Of a stretch of DNA of 51,794 bases, positions 23,471-31,879 are shown piece by piece. The notes under the pieces are model-generated. The model was given only the letters and a program-made list of their open reading frames with translations. It was not told the origin of the DNA and ran no database searches. The position numbers were made by a program, and so were the translations under genes. The DNA comes from JAKIYB01 sp964590255 (GTDB lineage: Bacteria > Armatimonadota > Hebobacteria > CAIYQO01): positions 1-51,794 of the forward strand of contig CAZPYA010000029.1 of NCBI GenBank assembly GCA_964590255.1, read 5' to 3'. Numbering within the stretch: the first letter of the stretch is position 1; each line of letters starts with the position of its first letter.

Positions 23471-26101
23471 ATGAAGACAATCTACGTCACCTTCAGCAAT
23501 CACTTCGATCTCATCTGGCGGCGCGGGTGGGAGCGGGACACCGATTATATGGGTGGGCGCTATCCCGGCTACCGGCGCATCGAGGAGCTGTGCCTGTTGA
23601 AGAACCTGGAACTGGCGGAGCAGGGCGACGGGGCGTACCAGGTGGAGCAGGCGATGACGCTGCGGGCGTTTGTGCAGACGCACCCCGACGCGCTGCCGCG
23701 GCTGCAGAAGCTCTACGCGCAGGGGCTCTTTGAGGTGATGGGCGCCGGCGAGGCGATCATCGATGTGAATATGTGCCAGTGCGAGACGATGATCCGCAAC
23801 ATGGCCTCCGGGGTGCGCTATTGCCGCGACGTGTTGGGCATGACGCCGCTGCAGGCAAACCACGGCGACGGGTTCGGTTCCTCGGCGCAGTTCCCGCAGG
23901 TCATCCGCGGGTGCGGCTTCCGCTCCATCCCCGGCCTCTCCTACAGCCAGCCGGACAACAAATACTGGCGCGGGTTGGACGGCAGTACCATTTACGTGGG
24001 CGGCGGGGGCGCGCCGGGACGCGGGTATTTTTACGATCACGACTACCACGAGCCGTGCCGGACATGCCACGGCTTCGATTACACGGGCTGCGAGGCCTGC
24101 CAGGGCACCGGGCTCGACCTGCCGCAGAACGTCTATCCGCCCTTCGAGCCGGTGGACCCGGCGGTGTTGACCGGCGACATCGGCATGTATAACGTCTGCT
24201 CGGAAGAGATGCTGCCGCCGGAAGGTTTTTCAAAGACCCTGCGCCTGTGGGAGGCATCGCAGCCGGAGCTGCGCTACGTGTGGGGCACCTCGCGCAACTA
24301 CGCCCACCTGTGGGCGCAGGCGGAGGCGCTGGCGGACAACCCGCCGGCGGAACTCATCGCCTCGCGCGTGGAGAACAACCCCTGCCAGACCGGTTGCCTG
24401 GTATCGCGCATCCGCATCAAGCAGGCGGCGCGGCGGGCGGAAGGCGTCTTCTTCGGCTGGGAGGCGGCGCTTGCGCTGTCGGGCATCCCCTTTGACCGCG
24501 CGACGTGGGAGCCGCTGTTCCTGGAACTGCCGCTGGCGTTCTTTCACGACGCCGTCACCGGCACCCACCAGGACGAAGCCTATATGGAGCTGATGGAGCG
24601 CATGGCCGGGATGCAGGCGGGCGTGAAGGCGGCGGCGTTGGACGCCATGGGTGCGGCGGTCGCCTCCAACGCGGCGTGGACATACGGCGAATTGCCGCTG
24701 TGGGCTTTCCCGCTGACGGCGCAGCCGGTGCGCGTGCCGCTGCCGGTGGCGGACTGGCGCCGCGCGGAGCCGCATGTGGCGGTGGCGGAGGACGGCCGGC
24801 GCTTCCCGGTGGTGCTGCCGCTGCACCGCTTCTCGCCGGACATGCCGCTGCACGCCTCGCGGCTGGTGGCCGCCACCGGGCCGAATGCCCGCACACGCCC
24901 CGACGCGACCACCGCCTACGTGGAGGCAAACGGATTCGACCCGCTGGACTGGTCGGCGCTGCATATCGAGAACGCCGCAGAACCGACGCCTCTGGAAGGG
25001 CAGATCCTTAGCAACGGCCGGCTCACCGTGCGCTTCGACGACGGCGGCATCGTCTCGGTGACCGACCACGCCACCGGCGCCATTGCCCAGGCCGACGGCA
25101 TGTGCCCGGGCGAGTTGCTGGTGGAGGAGGACGAGGGTGATCCGTGGGGCACGCGCACGCTGCCCCGTTTCCGCCGGGGGCTCGGCGAATACACCCATTT
25201 CCTCGGCGCGCTGCAGTTCGAAGGCTACCAGGAAGCCTACTTCCAGGGGCGGTTTGAGCCGAATCTGCGCTTCGGGCGCGAGGAAGACCCGAATATCTTC
25301 CCGCTGGACTGGTATGTCACCGTGCGCCTGCTGGACGGCGCGCGCCGGGTGGACGTGCAGTATGAGCTATACTGGAAAGCCGTCAACCGCCGCGTGCGCG
25401 TCGCCTTCCCGACCGGCGTCAACGACGACGCCGGTCTCTACGGCATCCCCGGCGGCTGGCTGCGCCGCAACCGCTACGAACAGACGGAAACCTGCCTGTG
25501 GAGCCCCAACGGCGACTGGCCCGCCCTCCACTGGTTCGGGACGTCTCCCTCCCTCGCCTCGGGGAGAGGGAGAGTCGGGGAGGGTGAGGGGGCGGCCTGG
25601 GCCGTCGTCAACTACGGTACGCCCTCGGCGCGCATCGAGGACGGGCGGCTGCTGGTGTCGCTGCTGCGCTCGCCGGGCTTTGGACACTGCCTGGAGCGCT
25701 ACGCGCAGGATTACCCCATGCCCACCAGCGGCATCCGCGACAACGGATGGCACCACTTCACGCTGAGCTTCATGCCATACAGCGATCCGGCGGAGATGGC
25801 GCTGGCGGCGTCGGCGCTGAACGCTCTACCGCCCAGCGTGCTGGCGGCCAACTGCCCCGCGACCCCCGCCGTGCGGGTGGAGGGCGAGGGCATCGAGGTG
25901 CTGGCGGCGAAACCTCCCTTTACTGGCGACGGTCTGGTGCTGCGCCTGCTGAACCTGCGCGACACGGCCAACACCGCGACGGTGCATGCCCCCGACGGCA
26001 CGGTCATGCGCGCCTGCAACATGTTGGAGGAGCCGGGCGACGAGCTGACGGGCACGCTGGTGTTCCGCCCGTTCGAGGTGAAGACGATCCTGCTGACGTA
26101 A
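23471..26101 (+). CDS. GH38-like alpha-mannosidase with inserted CxxC finger
   Basis: This 876-residue, apparently cytoplasmic glycoside hydrolase is related to GH38. The zinc ligands and nucleophile expected in GH38 are visible: H11 and D13 (SNHFDLIW), D133 (HGDGFGSSAQFPQ, the nucleophile position) and H359 (FFHDAVTGTHQDEA, a hallmark GH38 segment). An insertion with C196/C199 and C207/C210 (CRTCHG, CEACQGTG) looks like a DnaJ-type zinc finger. The C-terminal half is the beta-sandwich region. Near residues 690-706 the peptide SPSLASGRGRVGEGEG is encoded by a dispersed DNA hairpin. ATG 23471 is chosen because the N-terminal motif follows at once and the bases before it are a tandem repeat. 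The sugar substrate is unknown. Confidence 0.82.
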   Translation: MKTIYVTFSNHFDLIWRRGWERDTDYMGGRYPGYRRIEELCLLKNLELAEQGDGAYQVEQAMTLRAFVQTHPDALPRLQKLYAQGLFEVMGAGEAIIDVNMCQCETMIRNMASGVRYCRDVLGMTPLQANHGDGFGSSAQFPQVIRGCGFRSIPGLSYSQPDNKYWRGLDGSTIYVGGGGAPGRGYFYDHDYHEPCRTCHGFDYTGCEACQGTGLDLPQNVYPPFEPVDPAVLTGDIGMYNVCSEEMLPPEGFSKTLRLWEASQPELRYVWGTSRNYAHLWAQAEALADNPPAELIASRVENNPCQTGCLVSRIRIKQAARRAEGVFFGWEAALALSGIPFDRATWEPLFLELPLAFFHDAVTGTHQDEAYMELMERMAGMQAGVKAAALDAMGAAVASNAAWTYGELPLWAFPLTAQPVRVPLPVADWRRAEPHVAVAEDGRRFPVVLPLHRFSPDMPLHASRLVAATGPNARTRPDATTAYVEANGFDPLDWSALHIENAAEPTPLEGQILSNGRLTVRFDDGGIVSVTDHATGAIAQADGMCPGELLVEEDEGDPWGTRTLPRFRRGLGEYTHFLGALQFEGYQEAYFQGRFEPNLRFGREEDPNIFPLDWYVTVRLLDGARRVDVQYELYWKAVNRRVRVAFPTGVNDDAGLYGIPGGWLRRNRYEQTETCLWSPNGDWPALHWFGTSPSLASGRGRVGEGEGAAWAVVNYGTPSARIEDGRLLVSLLRSPGFGHCLERYAQDYPMPTSGIRDNGWHHFTLSFMPYSDPAEMALAASALNALPPSVLAANCPATPAVRVEGEGIEVLAAKPPFTGDGLVLRLLNLRDTANTATVHAPDGTVMRACNMLEEPGDELTGTLVFRPFEVKTILLT
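25544..25593 (+). repeat. GC-rich hairpin repeat inserted in frame in the GH38-like gene
   Basis: CTCCCTCCCTCGCC pairs imperfectly with GGGGAGAGGGAG and is followed by GGGGAGGGTGAGGGGG, the same class as at 4136, 26153, 30968, 44811 and 45215. It keeps the reading frame and adds about 16 residues. Confidence 0.75.
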
Positions 26102-26152
26102 GCAGTTGGATGGATGCGCACACGCCCTATTGCCGTCTTTTTTCCCTGTTAT

Positions 26153-26179
26153 CCCCCCTCCCCATGTAGGGGAGGGGGG
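26153..26179. terminator. Perfect GC hairpin between convergent genes
   Basis: CCCCCCTCCCC-atgta-GGGGAGGGGGG (11-bp stem) lies between the convergent GH38-like and fucosidase genes. It is a dispersed repeat of the same kind as at 45215, and could act as a two-way terminator. T- or A-runs are poor (TTTTTT at 26139-26144 is upstream of it). Confidence 0.5.
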
Positions 26180-26222
26180 AGGGGGAGAGGTGAAAACGGC
26201 GATACAACGACACGCATACGGT

Positions 26223-27747
26223 CTACTGCGGCTGGAATTCCAGCACCAGGCCGTCGTCCTGCAGCGCCGCCCGCGGCGTGATGTGCCGCAGCGCCACGGT
26301 AATCATGTTGCCGGGCGCCAGCGACAGTTCCATGCAGACCTGTTCCTGCGCCTCGCCGCTCTCGGCGAAGATGAATTGCGTCTCCTTGCCGGCGGCGGAG
26401 AGGCGGAAGCCGGCCACCGGGCCGCCGTGCGGCCGGCGGGCGATAAGGCGTCCGGCTACGGCGCTCTCCGGCCACAGCAGCCACTCGCGCCCCACCACGA
26501 ATTTCGTCTGGCTGTAGTAGTCGTGCCCCTGCATGCGGTGCCACGCCAGCGACGCGTCGGCGGCCAGCGCCACGGTGCCCGCCACCGGGAGGGCGTCCTG
26601 TGGGCGATAGGGTTGCGCGCCGGCGTAATCTACCGCAACCACCGGCAGATTCACGTCAAGGCCGTCCGCGGGCAGGATGATTTCCAGCGTACCATCATTC
26701 ACGCGGCAGTCGAGTGGGCGCGGGGTGTCGGCCAGCAAAATAGCGGCTGTCTCCGGCGCCAGCCAGCCGGGCACGCGCAGCACGCCATCCGCGGGCGGCG
26801 TCGCCACATACAGGTACAGCCGGCCGGGGCGGCCGGTGGCGTAGCCGAAATCAAGCGGCAGGTGCGGCTGCGGTTCGCCGTCGTAGATGGCTTCGCCATG
26901 CGCGCGCATCCACGCGCCGATGCCTTGCAGCACCGCGGCGTCGAACTCGTGGATGGAGCCGTCGCCGCGCGGGCCGATGTTCAGCAGGTAGTTGCCGCCG
27001 CGGGCGGTGACGAAGGCCACGTCGCGCACCTTCTCGCGCACCTTGTCCGCGACATCGCCGCGCGCCTGCCACGAGCGGTAGCCCCAGGTGTCGTGGAACA
27101 TGGTGACGGAGGATTCCCACGGGCCGTCGAACCAGTAATTCGGCGTTTCATTGTCGCCGCACTCCATGAAGTCGTCGCGCCCGTTCCAGATGCGCCCGCT
27201 GATGCGGCAGTCCGGCTGCAGGGCGTGTACCAGGTTGGCGAAGGTCTGGCTCTGCTCCGGCGTAGGCATGCCCATGTCGAACCAGATCTCGCACAGCGGG
27301 CCGTAGCCGGTGAGCAGCTCGCGGAGCTGGCCGACGCTGTATTGCTCCAGCGCCGGGGTGAGCGGATCGGAGTTCGTGTCGCTCATCGGTTCAGCNNNNN
27401 NNNNNCGGCGTGGCGTCGGCGGCGTTGAAATCGGAGAGTTTGGTCTGCCACAGGTTGAAGCCGTCATGGTGCTTGGTGGTGATGACGACGTAGCGCATGC
27501 CCGCGTCGAGTGCCATCCGCGCGATGGCGTCCGGGTCCCAGCGCTCGGCGGTGAAGCCATCCAGCAGCGACAGGTACTCCGGCCAGGCGATTTTCGCCCG
27601 GTGCATGATCTGCTCGTTGTAGCCTTCGATTCGCTGGCCCTGCCAGACGCCGCCGGCCACCGAATAGATGCCCCAGTGCATCATCAAACCAAATTTCAGG
27701 CCGCGCCAGCGGGCGTTGGCCGTATCATCGTGCAAGGAATGCGTCAT
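26223..27747 (-). CDS. GH29 alpha-L-fucosidase, interrupted by assembly gap
   Basis: This is an intracellular glycosidase removing L-fucose (GH29 family, retaining). The N-terminal part has KFGLMMHWGIYSVAGG and the signature ITTKHHDGFNLWQTKLSDFN. After the gap follow YSVGQLRELLTGYGPLCEIW and FDMG, with the nucleophile-type Asp in WFD, then FVTARGGNYLLNIGPRGDG. A C-terminal beta domain ends in LEFQPQ. Ten N at 27396-27405 break the gene, the two halves lie in different frames across them, and the family segment usually reading KRD with the following ~50-60 residues is absent. So the gap is larger than drawn. No signal peptide is seen. The start is ATG at 27747 on the minus strand; the ribosome-binding site is GAGGGGACAG. 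Confidence 0.88.
27396..27405. other. Assembly gap (10 N)
   Basis: A run of ten N. Both flanks encode parts of the same GH29 fucosidase on the same strand, so the join is probably right but its length is a placeholder. Confidence 0.98.
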
Positions 27748-27923
27748 CGTCTGTCCCCTCGTGTGGCATGTATTGCGCCCACCAGTATAATCGCTTTCCC
27801 GCCAACGGCGCCAGTCCCCCCGATGCGGGATTTCGGCCCCGGCGAAACTCGCCCATGGGCGACAAGGATTCCGCGTCGGCGCGCCGAATTGCTGTCATAT
27901 CAGCATACTGAAGGAGGCTCCCC

Positions 27924-29189
27924 ATGTCTCGTCGCCAGCGGTTGATCGATGCGTTGAATCATCAGGACGGGCCGGTGCCGGTGGATTTCGGCGGCACGGC
28001 GGTGACGGGGATGCATGTCTCCTGCGTGGCGGCGCTGCGCGAGTATTACGGCCTGGAACGGCGACCGGTGAAGGTACACGAGCCGTACCAGATGCTCGGC
28101 TTCATCGAAGATGACCTGCTGGACGCCATCGGGGCGGACGTGGTGGGGCTGTATGGGCCGCGCAACCTCTTCGGCTTCGCGAACGAGGGGTGGCGGGAGT
28201 ACCAGTTGCCATGGGGACAAACGGTGCTGGTGCCGGCGGGGTTCCAGACGTCGCCGGACGGCAAGGGCGGTCTCTACATTTATCCCCAGGGCGACCGCGA
28301 CGTGCCGCCCAGCGGCCACCTGCCCGCCGGGGGCTACTTCTTCGACAGCATCATCCGCCAGCAGCCCCTCGACGACGACAACCTGGACCCGGCGGACAAC
28401 CTGGAAGAGTTCGGGCCGATCTCCGAGGCGGATCTCGCCCACTTCCGGCGCGAGGCGACGGCGCTGGCGCGCACCGGGCGCGGGGTGATCGCTTCGTTCG
28501 GCGGCACCGGGCTGGGCGACATTGCCCTGGTGCCCGCGCCCTTCCTGAAGGCGCCGAAGGGCATCCGCGACGTGGAGGAGTGGTATGTCACCACCGCGGC
28601 GCGGCCGGACTACGTGCACGCCATCTTCGAAGCGCAGACGGAAACCGCGCTGGCCAACCTGGCGCGCCTCCACGCGGCGGTGGGCGAGGTGGTGGACGTG
28701 GTCTTCACCTGCGGCACCGATTTCGGCACCCAGCAGTCCACCTTCTGCTCCGCGTCGACCTTCGACAGCCTCTACGCGCCGTACTATCGCCGCGTCAACG
28801 ACTGGATACACGCCCACACCGGCTGGAAGACCTTCAAGCACTCCTGCGGCGCGGTGGAGCCGTTCATGGGGCGCTTCATCGACGCCGGCTTCGACGTCGT
28901 CAACCCCGTGCAGTGCTCCGCCGCCGGCATGGACCCGGCGCAACTGAAGCAGCACTACGGCGACAAACTGGTCTTTTGGGGCGGCGGCGTCGACACCCAG
29001 CGCACGCTACCCTTCGGCACCCCCGCCCAGGTGCGCGCCGAGGTGCTGGAGCGCTGCCGCATCTTCGGCGCCGGCGGCGGCTTCGTCTTCGACGCCGTGC
29101 ACAACGTGCAGGCCAATACCCCGGTGGAAAACATCGCCGCCATGCTCGACGCCGTGTGCGAGTTTAACGCGGCGAAGACGGCGGTGTAG
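27924..29189 (+). CDS. Uroporphyrinogen decarboxylase-like (URO-D superfamily) protein
   Basis: This is a 421-residue TIM-barrel protein. The start is secure: AAGGAGG (27911-27917) lies 6 bases before ATG 27924. Family segments are VPVDFGGTAVTGMHV near the N-terminus, FTCGTDFGTQQSTFCSASTF, WKTFKHSCGAVEPFMGRFID, then AAGMDPAQLKQHYGDKLVFW and NVQANTPVENIAAMLDAV at the C-terminus. The conserved C-terminal NTPVEN is typical of environmental URO-D-like paralogues, which are often found next to glycan genes. No corrinoid protein is adjacent. A methyl-transfer function is possible but unproven. It is divergent from the fucosidase gene, with about 175 bases between them. Confidence 0.83.
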   Translation: MSRRQRLIDALNHQDGPVPVDFGGTAVTGMHVSCVAALREYYGLERRPVKVHEPYQMLGFIEDDLLDAIGADVVGLYGPRNLFGFANEGWREYQLPWGQTVLVPAGFQTSPDGKGGLYIYPQGDRDVPPSGHLPAGGYFFDSIIRQQPLDDDNLDPADNLEEFGPISEADLAHFRREATALARTGRGVIASFGGTGLGDIALVPAPFLKAPKGIRDVEEWYVTTAARPDYVHAIFEAQTETALANLARLHAAVGEVVDVVFTCGTDFGTQQSTFCSASTFDSLYAPYYRRVNDWIHAHTGWKTFKHSCGAVEPFMGRFIDAGFDVVNPVQCSAAGMDPAQLKQHYGDKLVFWGGGVDTQRTLPFGTPAQVRAEVLERCRIFGAGGGFVFDAVHNVQANTPVENIAAMLDAVCEFNAAKTAV

Positions 29190-29217
29190 GGGATTTTACA
29201 GGATGTCAGGATAGATA

Positions 29218-29320
29218 GGCTATTGCCCTGAAAGGGCATGTGCCGATAGCCACGGGTGCAGCATAGCGGAACCCGTGGTAGCGGTGCCGTATTAGAATCA
29301 TTGCCCTGAAGGGGCGACCG
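29218..29320. repeat. Dispersed repeat with hairpin and two direct copies
   Basis: ATTGCCCTGAAAGGGC (29222-29237) and ATTGCCCTGAAGGGGC (29300-29315) flank the inverted repeat CCACGGGT/ACCCGTGG (29250-29257 and 29271-29278). The right part forms the 3' end of the adjacent minus-strand gene and encodes its last residues, TVAPSGQ. Confidence 0.75.
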
Positions 29321-29999
29321 TCAGCTTTACCTCCAACTCAACCTTCTTCCTCTTCCCCACAAAAGCTGCGTGTCCGTCCAGGTAGCTGATGTAACACCCC
29401 GTGCTGCTAATATGCCTGCTGTGGGCGATCTGCGCCGGATAGGTGATGATGCTGTTGGGGACAACGCTGTCGGCGGTGAGAAGCGCGTCGGCGGGGTTCG
29501 TGACGGCGTTGAAATCGATGCCGACAATATGACCGTTATAGCCGTAGCCGGCGCCTTTGAACTCAGGACAGTTGAATACCTTTTCTCCGCCGATGTAATT
29601 ATCCAGAACGTAGAATGAAGTAGGCATGCGGTTTCCGTTGTCCTGACGATACATATCCAGTGCAATGGCAATCTGCCGCTGTTGACTCGGGCAGATACTC
29701 TGGTATGCGCGATCACTTTTCAGCATGAGAATCTGCAGCAACACCACAAAGACCAGCAGGAGAAACGCGCCGCCACCGATCCACGCCAGCCAGACTGAAT
29801 GGCGGTCGCGCATGCCGTCGCGGTTGTGGAAGCCGAAGAAGAGCACCAGTCCGGCGAGCAGGCAGGCGGGGGCGGCAAAGAGCGCGACGGGCATGAGGAT
29901 ATAGGCGACATTGGTGATCGCCAGCACGACGAGCAGGCTGAAGGCCAGCCCGAGATAAAAGAGCTCGCGCGCTGCCAGCGTCAAGCGGTCATCGTCCAT
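29298..29999 (-). CDS. Three-TM membrane protein with H-X-DG C-terminal domain (paralogue)
   Basis: This is a 233-residue protein of unknown function with the same plan as the gene at 21407. Three hydrophobic helices lie in residues 10-100 (LGLAFSLLVVLAITNVAYIL, PVALFAAPACLLAGLVLFFG, WIGGGAFLLLVFVVLLQIL). CPSQQRQIAIALDMYRQDNG follows, matching the pilin-like segment of the other copy. The C-terminal motif is RHISSTGCYISYLDGH, where the His-to-Asp-Gly spacing is 11 rather than 9. A GAAAGGAA ribosome-binding site precedes ATG 29999 (minus strand). Its last residues come from a dispersed repeat. The pairing of this domain with a membrane bundle is discussed in the findings. Confidence 0.85.
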   Translation of the reverse strand: MDDDRLTLAARELFYLGLAFSLLVVLAITNVAYILMPVALFAAPACLLAGLVLFFGFHNRDGMRDRHSVWLAWIGGGAFLLLVFVVLLQILMLKSDRAYQSICPSQQRQIAIALDMYRQDNGNRMPTSFYVLDNYIGGEKVFNCPEFKGAGYGYNGHIVGIDFNAVTNPADALLTADSVVPNSIITYPAQIAHSRHISSTGCYISYLDGHAAFVGKRKKVELEVKLTVAPSGQ

Positions 30000-30025
30000 T
30001 GTCGCATTCCTTTCAACGCTTCCTA

Positions 30026-30031
30026 ATTATA
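30026..30031 (-). promoter_or_regulatory. -10 box of the minus-strand H-X-DG gene
   Basis: TATAAT on the minus strand (ATTATA on +), preceded by GTG. It is located 27 bases before the ATG at 29999. No good -35 is seen. Confidence 0.5.
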
Positions 30032-30126
30032 CACGTCGCCATGGGCAAGTGCATCATTACACCGCCTGGTGGTATACGCGCACAAATTCTGATTCAGGTG
30101 GCGTGCCGGGTTGATGCCCGGGGAGG

Positions 30127-30156
30127 CTGCCATGCCCTGGCAAATCGTGGTATAAT
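30127..30156 (+). promoter_or_regulatory. Promoter of the lysine-rich small protein
   Basis: CTGCCA (30127-30132) is separated by 18 bases from a perfect TATAAT (30151-30156), with a TGG extension making an extended -10. It is among the best promoter matches in the window. Confidence 0.72.
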
Positions 30157-30213
30157 CATCGCGCGTGCCGTCAGTGATCTGTACCACAACCTGGAATTTG
30201 AAAGGAGGACATC

Positions 30214-30306
30214 ATGGGTGATAAGTCTCCGAAAAAGGAAACGAAGAAGCCGAAAAAGGCGAAACCCTCCGTCGCGCCCAGCAAGCCGTCCAAAGCGGCG
30301 GAATAA
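30214..30306 (+). CDS. 30-residue lysine-rich basic protein
   Basis: This is a short gene with strong expression signals: an extended -10 promoter at 30148-30156 and AAAGGAGG (30201-30208) 5 bases before ATG 30214. The product starts MGDKSPKKETKK and is made almost only of Lys, Pro, Ala, Ser and Glu (10 Lys in 30 residues, no Cys, Trp or Phe). The stop codon TAA is at 30304-30306, and hairpin element A2 begins on the next base. It has no domain. It resembles the many unannotated short basic proteins beginning MGDKSPK that I recall from other phyla; that resemblance is from memory and not verified. It may bind nucleic acid by charge. Confidence 0.72.
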   Translation: MGDKSPKKETKKPKKAKPSVAPSKPSKAAE

Positions 30307-30469
30307 GAAACTGTGTTGAAAGTGGTCGGCGTCAGATCGTGGAGAATGGTTCGTGGCTGACAGGCGGGGAGTTTCGAGAGTGTATGAAGACATACATGCC
30401 AGAAACTCTCCGCCTGTCAGGCGCGGACCAGGCCCGCGAGGTGGCGGCGAGAACTCACAAGACAGTTTC
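30307..30469 (+). repeat. Long covarying hairpin element, family A copy 2
   Basis: This 163-base palindrome begins at the base after the stop of the lysine-rich gene. The outer arm GAAACTGTGTTG pairs with the end CAAGACAGTTTC with few mismatches. GGCTGACAGGCGGGGAG with CTCTCCGCCTGTCAGGC forms a long middle stem. The apex is GAGTTTC, loop GAGAG, TGTATG-AAGA-CATACA, loop TGCCA, then GAAACTC. Confidence 0.88.
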
Positions 30470-30499
30470 TAAGCACGATGACGGATGTTGAGGGATTTG

Positions 30500-30526
30500 C
30501 GGTCCGGCGGAGCATCTGCCGGACCG
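30500..30526. terminator. Hairpin, weak terminator candidate
   Basis: CGGTCCGGC-ggagcatct-GCCGGACCG is a perfect 9-bp stem, followed only by TCGTGTATTTG. It separates hairpin element A2 from the methyltransferase gene. Confidence 0.4.
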
Positions 30527-30554
30527 TCGTGTATTTGTGGGATAGCCTACGCTG

Positions 30555-31799
30555 ATGACCATCGCTGATTTTCATGCGCTGCGGCGCGACGACGGCCAGC
30601 GCCTGCTCGCTCGCCTTGCCGACGAGGCGCTGCGAGATGACGATGTCCTGCCGGTGCTGGAACGCTACCGCAGGGAATATCCCGCGGAGCTGGTGAGCGC
30701 GGCGGTGGAGCTGACGCGGCTGCGCCGGCGGGCTACAGCCAAATTCACGCGGGCGGCGGCCATGTGGTTCACCCGCGACGGGCTGGAGATGGCGTCCTCG
30801 GAGCAGGTAGCGGCGCACGTGGCGCGGCGCTTCGCCGGGCTGCCCTTCGCGCTGGACCTCTGCTGCGGCATCGGCGGCGACCTGCTGGCGCTGGCGGCGG
30901 CCGTGCCCCGCGTCGTGGCGGTGGATAAAGACCCGCTGGCGCTGGCGATGGCTAAGGCGAACCTTGTAGTCGGCCCCCCTCCCCAGCCCTCCCCCCGTCC
31001 TCTACGCGGACAGGGGGAGGGGGGTCGACTCCCCGCGCAGGCGGTCGATTTCCTCCAGGCCGATGTCATGCAATTCGTGCCAGCCGGCCTCGCGCTGACG
31101 CCGTTCGGGCGGCTGCTGGCCGAGGGGGGCATCTTCATCGACCCCAGCCGGCGCGAGGAGCGGGCGGCGGCGCGGCGGCCGGAGGCCTACGCGCCCCCGC
31201 TGTCCTGGTGCCTGGGGCTGACGCGGCATTGCCCACGGGTAGCCATTAAAGTGTCGCCGGCGCTGGAATTCGAGGGCATCGACGCCGAAGTCGAGGTGAT
31301 TTCGCTGGGCGGCGAGTGCAAGGAGGCGGTGCTGTGGCTGGGCGGGTTCCGCGCCGTCGCCCGCCGCGCCACCGTGTTGCCGGCGGGGGCCGAGTTGACC
31401 GAGGACGGTCCGTCCTCCGACGCCCTCGGCGAGATCGGCGCGTATCTCTACGAGCCTGACCCCGCCGTTATCCGCGCCGGCCTGTTGCGCCGGCTGGCAG
31501 GGGAGTTGGGCCTGCGGCGCATCGACGCGGAGATCGCCTACTTGAGCGGGGATGCCGCGGTGGCGTCACCGTTCGCCGCCGGCTTCCGCGTACGGGAGGT
31601 TATCCCCTGGGGCCTGAAGCGCGTCAACGCCGCCCTCGCGGCACGGGGCATCGGCCGCGTCGAGATCAAAAAACGCGGCTTCCCCCTCACCCCGGAGGAA
31701 TTACGCCCGAAGCTGAAGCTGGCAGGAACGACGGCGGCGGTGCTCCTCTGCACGCATGCGCAAGACAAGCCGGTGGTCATTCTGGCGGAACGGATATAG
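30555..31799 (+). CDS. Class I SAM-dependent methyltransferase with THUMP-like domain
   Basis: This 414-residue putative methyltransferase is of the group annotated as THUMP-like domain-containing. An N-terminal helical region is followed by the SAM-binding motif ALDLCCGIGGDLLALAA (about residues 101-117) and VVAVDKDPLALAMAKANL. The motif-IV-like FIDPSRREERAAARRPE region (about residues 194-210) is next. The C-terminal part has SPALEFEGIDAEVEVISLGG and PWGLKRVNAALAARGIGRVE. Between residues about 138 and 156, the peptide GPPPQPSPRPLRGQGEGG is encoded by a GC-rich DNA repeat, inserted in frame after the adenine-binding region. No ribosome-binding site is seen at ATG 30555. The substrate, possibly RNA, is unknown. 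Confidence 0.82.
   Translation: MTIADFHALRRDDGQRLLARLADEALRDDDVLPVLERYRREYPAELVSAAVELTRLRRRATAKFTRAAAMWFTRDGLEMASSEQVAAHVARRFAGLPFALDLCCGIGGDLLALAAAVPRVVAVDKDPLALAMAKANLVVGPPPQPSPRPLRGQGEGGRLPAQAVDFLQADVMQFVPAGLALTPFGRLLAEGGIFIDPSRREERAAARRPEAYAPPLSWCLGLTRHCPRVAIKVSPALEFEGIDAEVEVISLGGECKEAVLWLGGFRAVARRATVLPAGAELTEDGPSSDALGEIGAYLYEPDPAVIRAGLLRRLAGELGLRRIDAEIAYLSGDAAVASPFAAGFRVREVIPWGLKRVNAALAARGIGRVEIKKRGFPLTPEELRPKLKLAGTTAAVLLCTHAQDKPVVILAERI
30968..31021 (+). repeat. GC-rich hairpin repeat inserted in frame in the methyltransferase gene
   Basis: It is nearly identical to the reverse complement of 4148-4190, differing at a few bases (shared strings include CCCCCCGTCCTCT and GCGGACAGGGGG). 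The element preserves the open frame and accounts for about 17 residues. Confidence 0.85.
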
Positions 31800-31879
31800 T
31801 GGATCGCCCACCCACCCAGGTTGCAACGTTCCCTCTATACGTTTGTCAAACCGTGTAACGCTCTCCCGGAGGTTCCTCA

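Noticed and set aside
26106..27428. Plus-strand frame across the fucosidase and the N gap
   Set aside because: The minus strand carries unmistakable GH29 motifs; the plus frame reads through the gap and is His/Arg/Val-rich noise.
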